Positions 23,763-35,550 of a DNA stretch of 64,000 bases are shown here, piece after piece. The stretch is from Rutidosis leptorrhynchoides (taxonomy: Eukaryota > Streptophyta > Magnoliopsida > Asterales > Asteraceae): positions 289,902,001 through 289,966,000 of the forward strand of contig NC_092341.1 in the NCBI RefSeq assembly GCF_046630445.1, in the 5' to 3' direction. The notes beneath the pieces were generated by a model. That model did not search any database. It had not been told where the DNA came from and saw only the letters and a program-made list of their open reading frames with translations. The position numbers and the translations under genes are program-made. The stretch's first letter is position 1, and the number at the start of each line of letters is the position of its first letter.

Positions 23763-25230
23763 AGTTTTGAAAGTGGTTAACAATGGTTTGCTAGTGATGG
23801 TGATTCAAGGTTATGAGAGAGAAATCTATGAGGGTGGTTCAAAATGTCTCCTTATTTGAAGGTGATCGATTTTAGTCGAGCATGTAAGGTGTATTTATAT
23901 ATGTACATACATATAAGTTTATATATAGATTTTCATATATCATATATCATATATCATTATCACATATAATATTAACAAGGAAATAGTACTGGTGCAGAGA
24001 CAATGAAATGAAACAGATTCGTACGCTTATTTGATATTTATCTCACTGATTTTGTTATGTAGCTTGGAAGCAGTCGGCCAGAAGAATCAATCTGAAGAGA
24101 TACCAACAAAATAATAAAAGAAAATAGATGGAGAATGTTGTCAGAAATATTCGAGCCAGGAGAAACAAACAAGAAAAGAAATAAAGCAGATAGTGAAGTG
24201 TAACATATTCGTACGATATATACAGCACAAGATTCGATTACAGTTTGTTTCGTAGCTTTGATTGGGTCGACAGAAGAATCAATCGGGTACATAAATATAT
24301 ATGTACAAGTTGAATAATTTTGATTGAAATTGTTTTATAGTGTATAATTGAAGTCGCCCAAGAATCTTGAGCAGGGGAAGGAAGGACAGTTGACAGATTA
24401 CAGAATCGTGAGCAGGATCGAATGGAAGAAAATATGAATTCTGATAGCGATATGAAACAGAATTTGATTCCTTTATCAGATTAATATCTAACAAATTTTG
24501 TTGCATTTTAAACTGAATTTGCCATATATCATAATTCAGAGACAAGAATCTCAATTATGAATAATGGTTTTAAAAGTAGATAGATAAGTTAAACTGAATT
24601 TGTATTTGATCAGTTGTCTTATAGCAATGAGATTCGATTCGATTTACTTTTACAGGCAGAAGAAGGAATTTGATGTATAACCAATTACAGACAAGAACAA
24701 AATGGATACTGTTGGATAGTGAACGAATTCAATATTGTTCATATATAATATTTTGATTGATTTTTAATAATTTAATAAATATAAATGTATTAATGATTAT
24801 AAGACTCTCAGTATTAAAAGTACTAATATTAATAACAAGTGTAATGGTAATTATTAATAATATGGTTAAGAATGATATTAATAATAATAGTAATGATAAA
24901 AATTTCAAAATTATATTAATAATAATAATTATATTAATAACTAAAATCATATTCACAATAATAATAGAAAAAAACAATATTAATGATAATTAATATATAT
25001 CTTAATAATAATAATAATAACAATTAGTAATATTAATACTAACATAACAATTTAAATATATCAAATTTTATATCTAGATTATGTTAAATTAATAATATTC
25101 ATAATACTGATTTTAACATTGATATTTATTTTAATGATAATAATGAAAGTACCAATAACAATATTAATATAATATAATAACTATATTTTAACTTGTAATT
25201 TCATATATTAATATTTCAATTTTAATTATG

Positions 25231-25293
<63 letters not shown>

Positions 25294-25540
25294 AATATTT
25301 ACTATTTATACATTTTAATATAATAATAACTGTGAATAGAAATTATACATACATATATATATACACACACGTATCTATTTACAATTAATTGTTCGTGAAT
25401 CGTCAAAACTGGTCGAGGTTAAATGAATGCAAGAAAATAGTTCAGAAATTTTGAGACTCAACATTACAGATTTGGCTTATCGTTTTGAAATCATATAAAG
25501 ATCAAGTTTAAATTTGGTCAGAAATTTCCGGGTCGTCACA
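23763..25540 (-). repeat. older LTR-like sequence, left palindrome arm
   Basis: Read on the minus strand it begins TGTGACGACCCGGAAATTTC at 25540, a typical Ty3/gypsy LTR start, and runs AT-rich toward 23763, where the Tekay element interrupts it. No gene is present. It contains a TA tract near 25232-25290. Confidence 0.55.
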
Positions 25541-25831
25541 GTTGTTACGATGATGTATATGCAATTCTTATACTCCGATGTAGAGTGCCAATCGTTATAC
25601 CAAGTGACCATATTGCCCAAGAGGAGCATACTGATATATCTATATCAATCCACACTCGAATCATGCGCCACAACACAACCGAACAAAACATGGTGAGACT
25701 CCACTTTGTAGTCATACAAAACGCAATCAATACTACTTTTTTATATTATTCTGAGTAAGAGACATTCATTTTACAACAAATATATATAGTAATGTAGTTT
25801 TTTTTCACGGATGGACTATTAGTGTATTACT

Positions 25832-25834
<3 letters not shown>

Positions 25835-25891
<57 letters not shown>
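25835..25891. repeat. AT dinucleotide tract at palindrome centre
   Basis: About 57 bases of alternating A and T, framed by ACTCC on the left and GGAGT on the right, form the turn of the palindrome. Confidence 0.95.
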
Positions 25892-25895
<4 letters not shown>

Positions 25896-26186
25896 AGTAA
25901 TACACTAATAGTCCATCCGTGAAAAAAAACTACATTACTATATATATTTGTTGTAAAATGAATGTCTCTTACTCAGAATAATATAAAAAAGTAGTATTGA
26001 TTGCGTTTTGTATGACTACAAAGTGGAGTCTCACCATGTTTTGTTCGGTTGTGTTGTGGCGCATGATTCGAGTGTGGATTGATATAGATATATCAGTATG
26101 CTCCTCTTGGGCAATATGGTCACTTGGTATAACGATTGGCACTCTACATCGGAGTATAAGAATTGCATATACATCATCGTAACAAC

Positions 26187-26433
26187 TGTGACGACCCGGA
26201 AATTTCTGACCAAATTTAAACTTGATCTTTATATGATTTCAAAACGATAAGCCAAATCTGTAATGTTGAGTCTCAAAATTTCTGAACTATTTTCTTGCAT
26301 TCATTTAACCTCGACCAGTTTTGACGATTCACGAACAATTAATTGTAAATAGATACGTGTGTGTATATATATATGTATGTATAATTTCTATTCACAGTTA
26401 TTATTATATTAAAATGTATAAATAGTAAATATT

Positions 26434-26492
<59 letters not shown>

Positions 26493-27960
26493 CATAATTA
26501 AAATTGAAATATTAATATATGAAATTACAAGTTAAAATATAGTTATTATATTATATTAATATTTTTATTGGTACTTTCATTATTATCATTAAAATAAATA
26601 TCAATGTTAAAATCAGTATTATGAATATTATTAATTTAACATAATCTAGATATAAAATTTGATATATTTAAATTGTTATGTTAGTATTAATATTACTAAT
26701 TGTTATTATTATTATTAAGATATATATTAATTATCATTAATATTGTTTTTTTTTCTATTATTATTGTGAATATGATTTTAGTTATTAATATAATTATTAT
26801 TATTAATATAATTTTGAAATTTTTATCATTACTATTATTATTAATATCATTCTTAACCATATTATTAATAATTACCATTACACTTGTTATTAATATTAGT
26901 ACTTTTAATACTGAGAGTCTTATAATCATTAATACATTTATATTTATTAAATTATTAAAAATCAATCAAAATATTATATATGAACAATATTGAATTCGTT
27001 CACTATCCAACAGTATCCATTTTGTTCTTGTCTGTAATTGGTTATACATCAAATTCCTTCTTCTGCCTGTAAAAGTAAATCGAATCGAATCTCATTGCTA
27101 TAAGACAACTGATCAAATACAAATTCAGTTTAACTTATCTATCTACTTTTAAAACCATTATTCATAATTGAGATTCTTGTCTCTGAATTATGATATATGG
27201 CAAATTCAGTTTACAATGCAAACAAAATTTGTTAGATATTAATCTGATAAAGGAATCAAATTCTGTTTCATATCGCTATCAGAATTCATATTTTCTTCCA
27301 TTCGATCCTGCTCACGATTCTGTAATCTGTCAACTGTCCTTCCTTCCCCTGCTCAAGATTCTTGGGCGACTTCAATTATACACTACAAAAAAATTTCAAT
27401 CAAAATTATTCAACTTGTACATATATATTTATGTACCCGATTGATTCTTCTGTCGACCCAATCAAAGCTACGAAACAAACTGTAATCGAATCTTGTGCTG
27501 TATATATCGTACGAATATGTTACACTTCACTATCTGCTTTATTTCTTTTCTTGTTTGTTTCTCCTGGCTCGAATATTTCTGACAACATTCTCCATCTATT
27601 TTCTTTTATTATTTTGTTGGTATCTCTTCAGATTGATTCTTCTGGCCGACTGCTTCCAAGCTACATAACAAAATCAGTGAGATAAATATCAAATAAGCGT
27701 ACGAATCTGTTTCATTTCATTGTCTCTGCACCAGTACTATTTCCTTGTTAATATTATATGTGATAATGATATATGATATATGATATATGAAAATCTATAT
27801 ATAAACTTATATGTATGTACATATATAAATACACCTTACATGCTCGACTAAAATCGATCACCTTCAAATAAGGAGACATTTTGAACCACCCTCATAGATT
27901 TCTCTCTCATAACCTTGAATCACCATCACTAGCAAACCATTGTTAACCACTTTCAAAACT
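26187..27960 (+). repeat. older LTR-like sequence, right palindrome arm
   Basis: This is the inverted copy of 23763-25540, starting TGTGACGACCCGG at 26187. The small open frames on both strands are mirror copies of those in the left arm and carry no recognisable domain. Confidence 0.55.
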
Positions 27961-27965
27961 ACATC

Positions 27966-28828
27966 TGAAATATCCCGTTCTTATTGATTAAAAACGTTCC
28001 ATATTAATTGATTTCGTTGCGAGGTTTTGACCTCTATATGAGACGTTTTTCAAAGACTGCATTCATTTTTAAAACAAACCATAACCTTTATTTCATAAAT
28101 AAAGGTTTAAAAAGCTTTACGTAGATTATCAAATAATGATAATCTAAAATATCCTGTTTACACACGACCATTACATAATGGTTTACAATACAAATATGTT
28201 ACATCGAAATCAGTTTCTTGAATGCAGTTTTTACACAATATCATGCAAACATGGACTCCAAATCTTGTCCTTATTTTAGTATGCAACAGCGGAAGCTCTT
28301 AGTATTCACCTGAGAATAAACATGCTTTAAACGTCAACAAAAATGTTGGTGAGTTATAGGTTTAACCTATATATATATCAAATCGTAACAATAGACCACA
28401 AGATTTCATATTTCAATACACATCCCATACATAGAGATAAAAATCATTCATATGGTGAACACCTGGTAACCGACATTAACAAGATGCATATATAAGAATA
28501 TCCCCATCATTCCGGGACACCCTTCGGATATGATATAAATTTCGAAGTACTAAAGCATCCGGTACTTTGGATGGGGTTTGTTAGGCCCAATAGATCTATC
28601 TTTAGGATTCGCGTCAATTAGGGTGTCTGTTCCCTAATTCTTAGATTACCAGACTTAATAAAAAGGGGCATATTCGATTTCGATAATTCAACCATATAAT
28701 GTAGTTTCACGTACTTGTGTCTATTTTGTAAATCATTTATAAAACCTGCATGTATTCTCATTCCAAAAATATTAGATTTTAAAAGTGGGACTATAACTCA
28801 CTTTCACAGATTTTTACTTTGTCGGGAA
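27966..28828 (-). repeat. inverted copy of the Tekay LTR end
   Basis: It starts TGAAATATCCCG, the reverse complement of the LTR end, after ACATC, and runs to a sharp stop at 28828. It matches 22896-23757 with a few differences. At one of them it keeps the base of the 5' LTR where the 3' LTR has changed. Confidence 0.92.
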
Positions 28829-28972
28829 ATAAATAATAATAATAATAATAATAAATATAAATTATATTACAATTACATTACAAAAATATATAAATTCAGA
28901 TGTATTAATATGTATGTACGATAAATATTTAGATGGACAGTTTTGTTTTCATTTTTTTGTCTTGTTATTGTA
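28829..28972 (+). promoter_or_regulatory. short upstream region of CPB
   Basis: Only 144 bp separate the palindrome edge from the CPB start codon. It holds an AAT microsatellite (about 28829-28852) and a TATATAAA at 28887-28894, 79 bp before the ATG. Any further upstream control of CPB must lie in transposon-derived DNA. Confidence 0.5.
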
Positions 28973-31900
28973 ATGGAAGCAGCGATGGGATTGATGAGAA
29001 GAATGCCACCGAAACATTCAGAAACCGCTCTCTCCGCCCTTCTCAGCCTCTTGCCGGACCATTCTTCCGATCTCCTTTCTCAAGTCGATCAGCCTCTTCA
29101 GGTTCACATCTTTCTATAAACCCTAATTACATCCATAAATAAATTACTAATTTTAATGATGCTATCATTCAATTCAATTGATGGACTTTTAACTATTCTA
29201 TGTTGTAAATCTGTTATCTTTCTCCCTCTATTGTGTTATTAAGCACTCTTTATAATTTATTTCCTAGGGTTATAAATCTTATTAACATCATTATAGAGAC
29301 TGAACAGGGTGTCTGATGCTATTTGAGATCCAATCATTTGCTTAAAGAAAAGTTATAATCATTTGTATTTAAGAAAATTGTGAAAACAAGCATATTGTTT
29401 GGGGAATTGGACATGTCAACTGTTTACTGGTTGATCGAAAAGTGTGAAGTTTTTTTCTTTTCATTTACAGAATATGAAAATGTTAATGTTATAAGAAAAA
29501 TGGGAAGCTTTGCTAATTTTTTATTTGGAGAAGATGAAAATGTTAGCCATTTTTTAAGGACTGTCGTTAATGTGGACTTTTACATGGCAGTTACACATAG
29601 ACTTTATAGTGGTGGTTATTGAATTGTACAATACTTTATGCACGTTAACGACATCCCTAAGGTCTGTCGTTAGCAAAATCCTTAAATTAATGGATTATGA
29701 AAAACTTGTGAAGCGTTTAGGATAAAGCACATTCTGGAGTCTGGAATTATATAATTATAATATAATCATTGATATATTGTTGTAATTTATGATGTTGTCA
29801 ATCTGATATGTTTTGCGTGTTGTATCACCTGCGCATCACGCATCTCTTACAGAATCTATGAATTCTTTTTTTATATGTGCAACTTTTTTTGAGTCTTGTT
29901 ACTCTACAAAACAAACAGGTCTTATGTGATGTGGATAATGCAAAAGAGTTCATATTATGTGAGTACAACAGAGATGCCGACTCTTACAGGTAACTATGTA
30001 TCTTCCTTTTGTATTCATGAATCATTATTCTCATCCTAACAGACGTATGTATCCTTTTCAAGCAAGTTATCTTGTCGAATTTTATTAGATATTTGGATGG
30101 AAAAGTTTCATCTTGAATTTATACTCTTAGGCCCCGTTTGGCTCACGGAATCCAATGAGATTCCGGCAGAATTGGAATTGAATTTAGACACGCATCGTGT
30201 CTAAATTCAATTCCAATTCCAATTCGCCGGAATCTCATTGGATTCCGTGAGCCAAAGGGGCCTTAGGTGCTGGTCATAATAAATACAAATCCTTTATAGT
30301 TATGCTTTTTGAGGACCAAATATTCTAACATGTGTCACCAATCAATTTTGAAAGTTTGTTTAAACCTTTCAATGTCATATTCCTCTCAAGTGTTTTATAT
30401 AGTACTCTCTCTGTCTCATATTAATAGTCTAGTAGTTGTCCCAGATCTATAGCCCATTTCTATAAATAGATAAGAATAATGAGGTAAAGTTCTTTCATAC
30501 TATCACTTTATGCTTGTAAATAAAACAAAAAAAATTAGGTAAAATGTTAGGGGTAAAACTGTAAAGTGGACAAAAAATAATACAGTGTGATAATGACATT
30601 TTTTTAACCTTGGGTTTTTTGTTTGGGAATTAAATTGGGACGAAGGGAGTATATATATTTATTATATTTATATAGTATATATATTGATTGCAGATCACCT
30701 TGGTCAAATACTTATCATCCACCATTGGAAGACGGGATGTATCCGTCACCAGAATTAAGGAAACTTGAAGTTGAGGCAAATGAAGTCTTTACAATATATC
30801 GTGACCAGTGAGGTCCTTTACTCACCTCGTCTTATTATTTCATTTCTGGCCTAACATTATTAAATTGAGTAAATTGCTTTGCGTCGTTATTTCATGTCTG
30901 TTAGGTATTACGAAGGCGGGATTTCGTCAGTTTATTTGTGGGAAGAAGACGACAGTGAAGGTTTTGTAGCCTGCTTCTTGATCAAAAAAGGTTTCATTTT
31001 CATAATTTTATCTGATCTAAATTACTTGTTCACTTATGTTCATTAACTGATTTATAGAATATTGTTGATATGTAGATGGATCAAAATATGCACATGGTAA
31101 AAGAGGTTATCTGCACGAGGGTGGATGGGAGGCTATACATGTTATCCAGGTTTTTTTATTTTTATTTTTTTGTCGGTAACACTTGATTTTTATATGTCTT
31201 CTGTATTTCATAACACTGCAATTGGTCACGTGTATTGCAGGTGGGGCCGGAAGAAGAAGGGGTGGCTGGTTATTGTTTAACAAGCACCATAATGTTGTCA
31301 CTGACAACAAACAGTGATACATCTGGCACTTTTAATCTATCAGGATCAATTAGGAGACAGGTAATTGTAATTCTTTAATGATGTTTAATTGAGCTATGCC
31401 AATGTTCCTCTCTGCATTAACTTTTTTGTGCTGATCGAAATTAGCCATCCAACTTAGACATAACTAGAGTTGCGAATTGTGTATTGTGTGCACAAGATTT
31501 AGTGCATGATCGACTACTTTTAGCGTGTGTTTTTTTCTTTGTTGGTGTAGATGAAAGCAGATCTGTCTGTGGAAGATGGTCATCTATGCAATATGGGAAA
31601 GATGATAGAAGAATTAGAGGGAAAACTCAGGAATCAGCTTGACCAGGTATTTCGATTCTCGTCATCATCTTCAATTATCGACTTGGGGTTAGCTAAAACC
31701 TTGGTTCATACAACAGTGGTAACAAGCGGTTTCCATCACTTAGTGCATCTTTGTGATTGTTTGGAGCATTGTTGTAAAAAACAATGATTAATCCCGATTA
31801 CTCCTTTTTAAGAACAGACTGGTCCGATTTTTCAAAATCCGTTTAATTAATCGGTTAACGTCGGTTGATTGGTCAAAGTCAAAGTCAAATTGGTCAAACA

Positions 31901-32524
31901 TTTTAATATGAATTAAACTAGCATTATAGAGTTTTTGAACAAATGAACGATCATGTTTATGTTTTTAGACATTTATGCAATGGCGACTTTACTTGTATGT
32001 GTGTGTGGGGTTAAGGACCCCATTATTTTGAAAATTTTGTATACAAACTACTCTTCAAATTATACAAACACCACTATATCTAACGATAGGACCCCATATA
32101 TTTTTTGATATATATAGTGTTTTAGAGGTAAACAACCATTAAATTACCCTTATTAGCTTTGAAAATTTTTGTTAGGACCCCATTGAATTTTTCATCCTAG
32201 ATTCGCCACTGCATTTATGTTACAGTTTATGCTTATAGTTTCTTGTATATTTACGCACGTAATTTTGAAATTTATTACTTCATTTAAATTTAGAAAAAGT
32301 CCAATCCGATTAATTCTCGAATTGATGATTACTTCCTTCAAAGTCCCGACTGAATACTCCCCAAGTAGCGAATTTTGCAACCTTGGTTTGCAGTGAAATT
32401 ATATACATATACGATTCTATTCCGATTTCAGGTATACTTTGGGAAAACCAAGGAGATGGTATGCACTCTTCGACCTCCTCCTGAATTGCTGTCTATGGCA
32501 CTTCCTGATAGCAGAAAACTGTGA
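28973..32524 (+). CDS. CPB: F-actin-capping protein subunit beta (8 exons)
   Basis: Exons: 28973-29101, 29919-29989, 30694-30807, 30905-30990, 31076-31149, 31241-31360, 31551-31646, 32432-32524. All junctions are GT-AG and the frame is continuous for 260 residues, matching the roughly 256 of the Arabidopsis protein. Family landmarks include an N-terminus containing MPPKHSETALSALLSLLPDH, then CEYNRDADSYRSPWSN, LRKLEVEANEVFTIYRDQYY, EGFVACFLIKK, SGTFNLSGSIRRQ and GHLCNMGKMIEELEGKLRN. The beta subunit pairs with alpha to cap barbed ends of actin filaments and limit their growth. Introns 2 and 7 contain MITEs. The palindrome ends 144 bp upstream. The gene looks intact. Its 3' end faces the p23 gene, 1.1 kb away. 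Confidence 0.97.
30127..30265. mobile_element. Tourist-like foldback MITE in CPB intron 2
   Basis: A 133-bp element (30130-30262) is flanked by TTA on both sides and begins GGCCCCGTTTGG, as PIF/Harbinger-derived MITEs do. It is almost wholly a hairpin: each half is the reverse complement of the other over about 60 bp. It carries no coding sequence. Confidence 0.85.
30403..30651. mobile_element. Stowaway-like MITE in CPB intron 2
   Basis: A 245-bp element (30405-30649) lies between TA dinucleotides. Its ends, CTCTCTCTGTCTCATATTAA and GGGACGAAGGGAG, are the diverged Tc1/mariner-type termini of plant Stowaway elements. The ends are less alike than in young copies, so it is older. Confidence 0.75.
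31767..32390. repeat. possible older transposon hosting the hAT MITE
   Basis: The outer parts of intron 7 have weakly inverted ends: TTGTTGTAAAAAACAATG on the left and, in reverse, AAGGTTGCAAAATTCGC on the right, each next to an ATTACTCC- or ATACTCCCC-like motif. No clear target duplication is seen. Confidence 0.3.
31970..32219. mobile_element. hAT-type MITE in CPB intron 7
   Basis: A 234-bp element (31978-32211) has the 8-bp duplication CATTTATG on both sides. Its inverted ends are CAATGGCGACTTT and, on the other strand, CAGTGGCGAATCT. An 8-bp duplication with CAgTGGCG termini is the hAT pattern. There is no transposase. It sits inside another repeat-like stretch of the intron. Confidence 0.85.
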
Positions 32525-33611
32525 GAATGATGCTGCAAATCTTTTTTTGAAGATCATGTTGAAATGTTCAAGCTTTTTCTAATGTTCCTAATCTTTGCGT
32601 TTCTGTATTTGCATTGATGAGTATGGATGTTTTTTTGGAGTATATGACAGATATTATCGATTTGCTTGTTTATCATGGTTTGCGTCTTTGGCTGATATTT
32701 GATGCGTGTAGTTATCCTCGTTTGGCTACTTATTGGATACTATACTACTTTTGCCAAATAATTCAGATAACAAGTGCATGCATGTTTTATTTTAACTATC
32801 AACTTTAATTGTGTGAACAATTGCAAATGATTCGAGTTTTGTGGATAAAACTAGACTCAAAATGCGTTTAACAAATCTTTCAGTTCAAGGTGGTTTGTAA
32901 CTTGTAGCAATGGCGGAATGGAGCTAATATAAGTACTTGCATGTAACATAACTCTCATTAAACATTTTTATGTACCTCCAACCGTGGCGATGATATCTTG
33001 ATCAAAAATGTGATTTGGCAATGTCTGTTCTTTTAATAGTTTTTTGTGTTAAATATTGGTATGATAATGTTGTAAAATCTGATTGAAAATAAAGTGAAAA
33101 AAATAAATTTATTATAAAAAACATATATTTATTAAATTAGAAAAATCATTGATTGGTTAATAAGAAGCAAACTAACGATTTTTTTTGTGTGTGTGTGTGT
33201 GTGTTGGTGGCCCAACTTACGCTCCATTAGGGTCCATCAGTTTTCAGTTAAGTCCATGTCATCAAACAGATGAGATGAGACTGACGATGGGTTAAAACTG
33301 GTCTTAGGTTCGAGTTCTAATACAAGCTATTTAGGCTATGGATCCTCAAAATCAAGTACACTTGATAAAATACGGTTTCAGAGTGGTCAAGTTGAACTCA
33401 ACATCGTAATAGCATCATACTAAATATACCACAAATCGTACAAAACAACATAAAACAACCCATTGTCAAACCAAAATAAACCATAACCATCATATGTAAT
33501 ATGTAATTCAAAATAAACTTGGTACCAATTAGTATCACCAGAGACTACCATAACTAACCCATCAACGTTTAAAGCCAACCAAACAGCTGAATCAGCCTAT
33601 CATATTGTACC
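32525..33611. other. convergent intergenic region
   Basis: It contains the 3' flanks of CPB and p23. Apart from a GT microsatellite near 33187-33205 I see no feature. The open frame at 32614-32808 has no recognisable product. Confidence 0.6.
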
Positions 33612-33746
33612 TCATGCTTTTGCTTCAGCTCCATTACTAACCGGTGGTGCACCTTCCTTGTTACCAATAGCTTCCTCTTCCTTGATGTCTTCTTCTGTAT
33701 TGCTATCGTCTGCAAATACAACTTCCCACAAATCTAAGCACAAAAC

Positions 33747-33777
<31 letters not shown>

Positions 33778-35124
33778 CAAATTAATCAAACAAATGCTTA
33801 CCATTATCAAGCCCGCCCGCATCAAAATTTTCACCACCTCCCATTCCAAGTTTCTGTATAAACCGAAACAAAACAAACATGTCAAACACTTGACAGAAAG
33901 GGTTATTTAAAGTATAAACCACTAGCAAAAATAATAGAGTTGTTCTTACAGAGAAATCCAAGTCACCAAAGTCCATATCAGCACCAGCTGCATAATCAAA
34001 AAGAATTACATCATCATCAAACATATTCGACAACGATAATCCATTTCAACCCAACACAAAATGAACAAATACTAACCCTTCTCCTCTTCCTCATCTTCAT
34101 CAACCCATTTGTCCCAATCAACTTTAACAAATGCAGGAGTCTTTCCCTCTTGTTTCAATAGCCTGTTCCACCATTTACTTTCTTCTTTCTTTATCAAGTA
34201 AACAATACTCCTCGACCCAACTCTCGCCTTGCTCTCCTGTAACCAAAACAATTTTCAAATTTATCCTAATCCTAATTGTAATTGATATTTACTGCAGCAG
34301 AGTAACAGTTAACCAGATTACTTACATCCACATTCAGTTTGTCATGAAGGTTAATGTCTATTTCATAAGGTAAATTTTCAGCTCCTGCAGTTGCAGAGAA
34401 GTAGAATTTACCCTCGGGCTCGAGTTTAAGCTTTACATCTTTTGCATCAGGAAGATCAATAGTGATGAAGAGCACATCAGACCTTTGAGCCCATTTCAAA
34501 GTAGGGTGTCGACTAACAAACGCACAAAAAATAACAATTACTACTAAATAAACATATAATAAACATTATATGATATGATATACATAAGCTATATCATATA
34601 ACTAGTCCATGTCCACAATAGCCAAGTAGTAAACAAAAAAAATAACATTAACCTAAATTTGAACAAAAGAGTTGCATCTTATTGTATTATCGGAGTTATA
34701 AAGTACTAAATATCATATGTAGGTGTCATATTTTTTTATTTCAATTTGCATACAAAAACCTTAAATCAAACCATAACTTTTACAATCAATATATGCCATT
34801 AAGAATCCTAAAATAGATAAAATTGTTGCTATTAAATAAGCATTCATCGAAGATCATAGCTACGGCCTACGACTAGCAACTTGTTAGAGTCCGATACACT
34901 TAAGATATGATATTATAACGAATACAGGAGATCAGTAAACAAATGAAAATTCAGCAGATGACCTAAATTGTCGTATGGAACATCAAATTATCAAAATCAA
35001 CGGTTGGTGTTTTGTTTAAATTTCTGTAACAAGGTGATAGATCAATCTTAATATGAATTGAATTTAGAGTAAACTGATACTAGTAATAAAAAATGAAAAG
35101 GAAAATAAGCTGATGGTACCTCAT
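33612..35124 (-). CDS. P23: p23-type HSP90 co-chaperone (6 exons)
   Basis: Minus-strand exons: 35120-35124, 34326-34512, 34077-34236, 33950-33987, 33802-33853, 33612-33709. GT-AG junctions give a continuous frame of 179 residues. The first exon holds only ATG plus two bases. The CS domain begins with HPTLKWAQRSDVLFITIDLP and continues through KLKLEPEGKFYFSA. The p23 signature KWWNRLLKQ and VKVDWDKWVDEDEEEE follows. The C-terminal tail is acidic with a short Gly-rich piece, shorter than the Gly-Met repeats of Arabidopsis p23-1. p23 binds the closed ATP state of HSP90 and slows client release in cytosol and nucleus. The gene looks intact. The weak point is the 5-base first exon, supported by good splice sites and by the family start M-S-R-H-P. 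Confidence 0.94.
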
Positions 35125-35227
35125 GGCTTGCTAGAGATGTATTACACTTCGTGTTTGCGTATGAGAATTAGAATTGGATTAAACTGAAATTGAAAATGAT
35201 TATTATTAAAATAATGATTTTTTGCTG

Positions 35228-35238
35228 AGTATATATAG
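35228..35238 (-). promoter_or_regulatory. probable TATA box of the p23 gene
   Basis: On the minus strand this reads CTATATATACT, about 105 bp upstream of the start codon, at a plausible distance for a plant 5' leader. Confidence 0.4.
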
Positions 35239-35550
35239 CTGGGAATTGGGATGGGATGGCTTTAGAAGAAGGACGTAGCATCCAGATGCTTCCAATGAAC
35301 CTTGTAATTCTGCTATGTAGGTAAAAAAATAAAAAATAAAATTTAAATAAATAAAAATGGCTTTTTCATCAAGTATTAGAATTACAATGACAACGATCAA
35401 TTTTGTACGTTGATTGATTAATTGGATGACATGACAACATGTCGCAAATCGAGTTTCCTTCTAATATGTATGGGGTATATAATCGTTAAGATGATTAAGT
35501 CTTTATGGGTGATGTCAATGTCGTCATTCTAAAAAAAATGAGAAGGTAAA

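Larger units (their letters stand above)
22895..28828. repeat. large near-perfect palindrome (inverted duplication)
   Basis: The left arm runs from about 22895 to 25863 and the right arm from 25864 to 28828, with no real spacer beyond an AT tract. Landmarks mirror exactly: TCCCGACAAAG at 22896 against CTTTGTCGGGA ending 28827; the Tekay LTR end at 23757 against 27966; the GATGT duplication against ACATC at 27961-27965; and the LTR-type terminus at 25540 against 26187. The arms differ by scattered substitutions and small indels, perhaps 1%. Because both arms contain the Tekay LTR end and its target duplication, the event postdates that insertion. The right edge stops inside LTR sequence and is followed by an AAT repeat and then CPB. 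Confidence 0.93.

Noticed and set aside
24729-24993. overlapping Ile/Asn-rich frames on both strands, mirrored at 26696-26993
   Set aside because: Low-complexity AT-rich DNA in the palindrome arms. The mirrored copies are explained by the inverted duplication.
25514-26213. 60-61-codon frames around the palindrome centre
   Set aside because: Each exists twice because of the inverted repeat. No domain, codon bias or splice context supports a gene.
33738-33775. possible regulatory tract of AAAAC repeats
   Set aside because: A simple AAAAC microsatellite inside a p23 intron.
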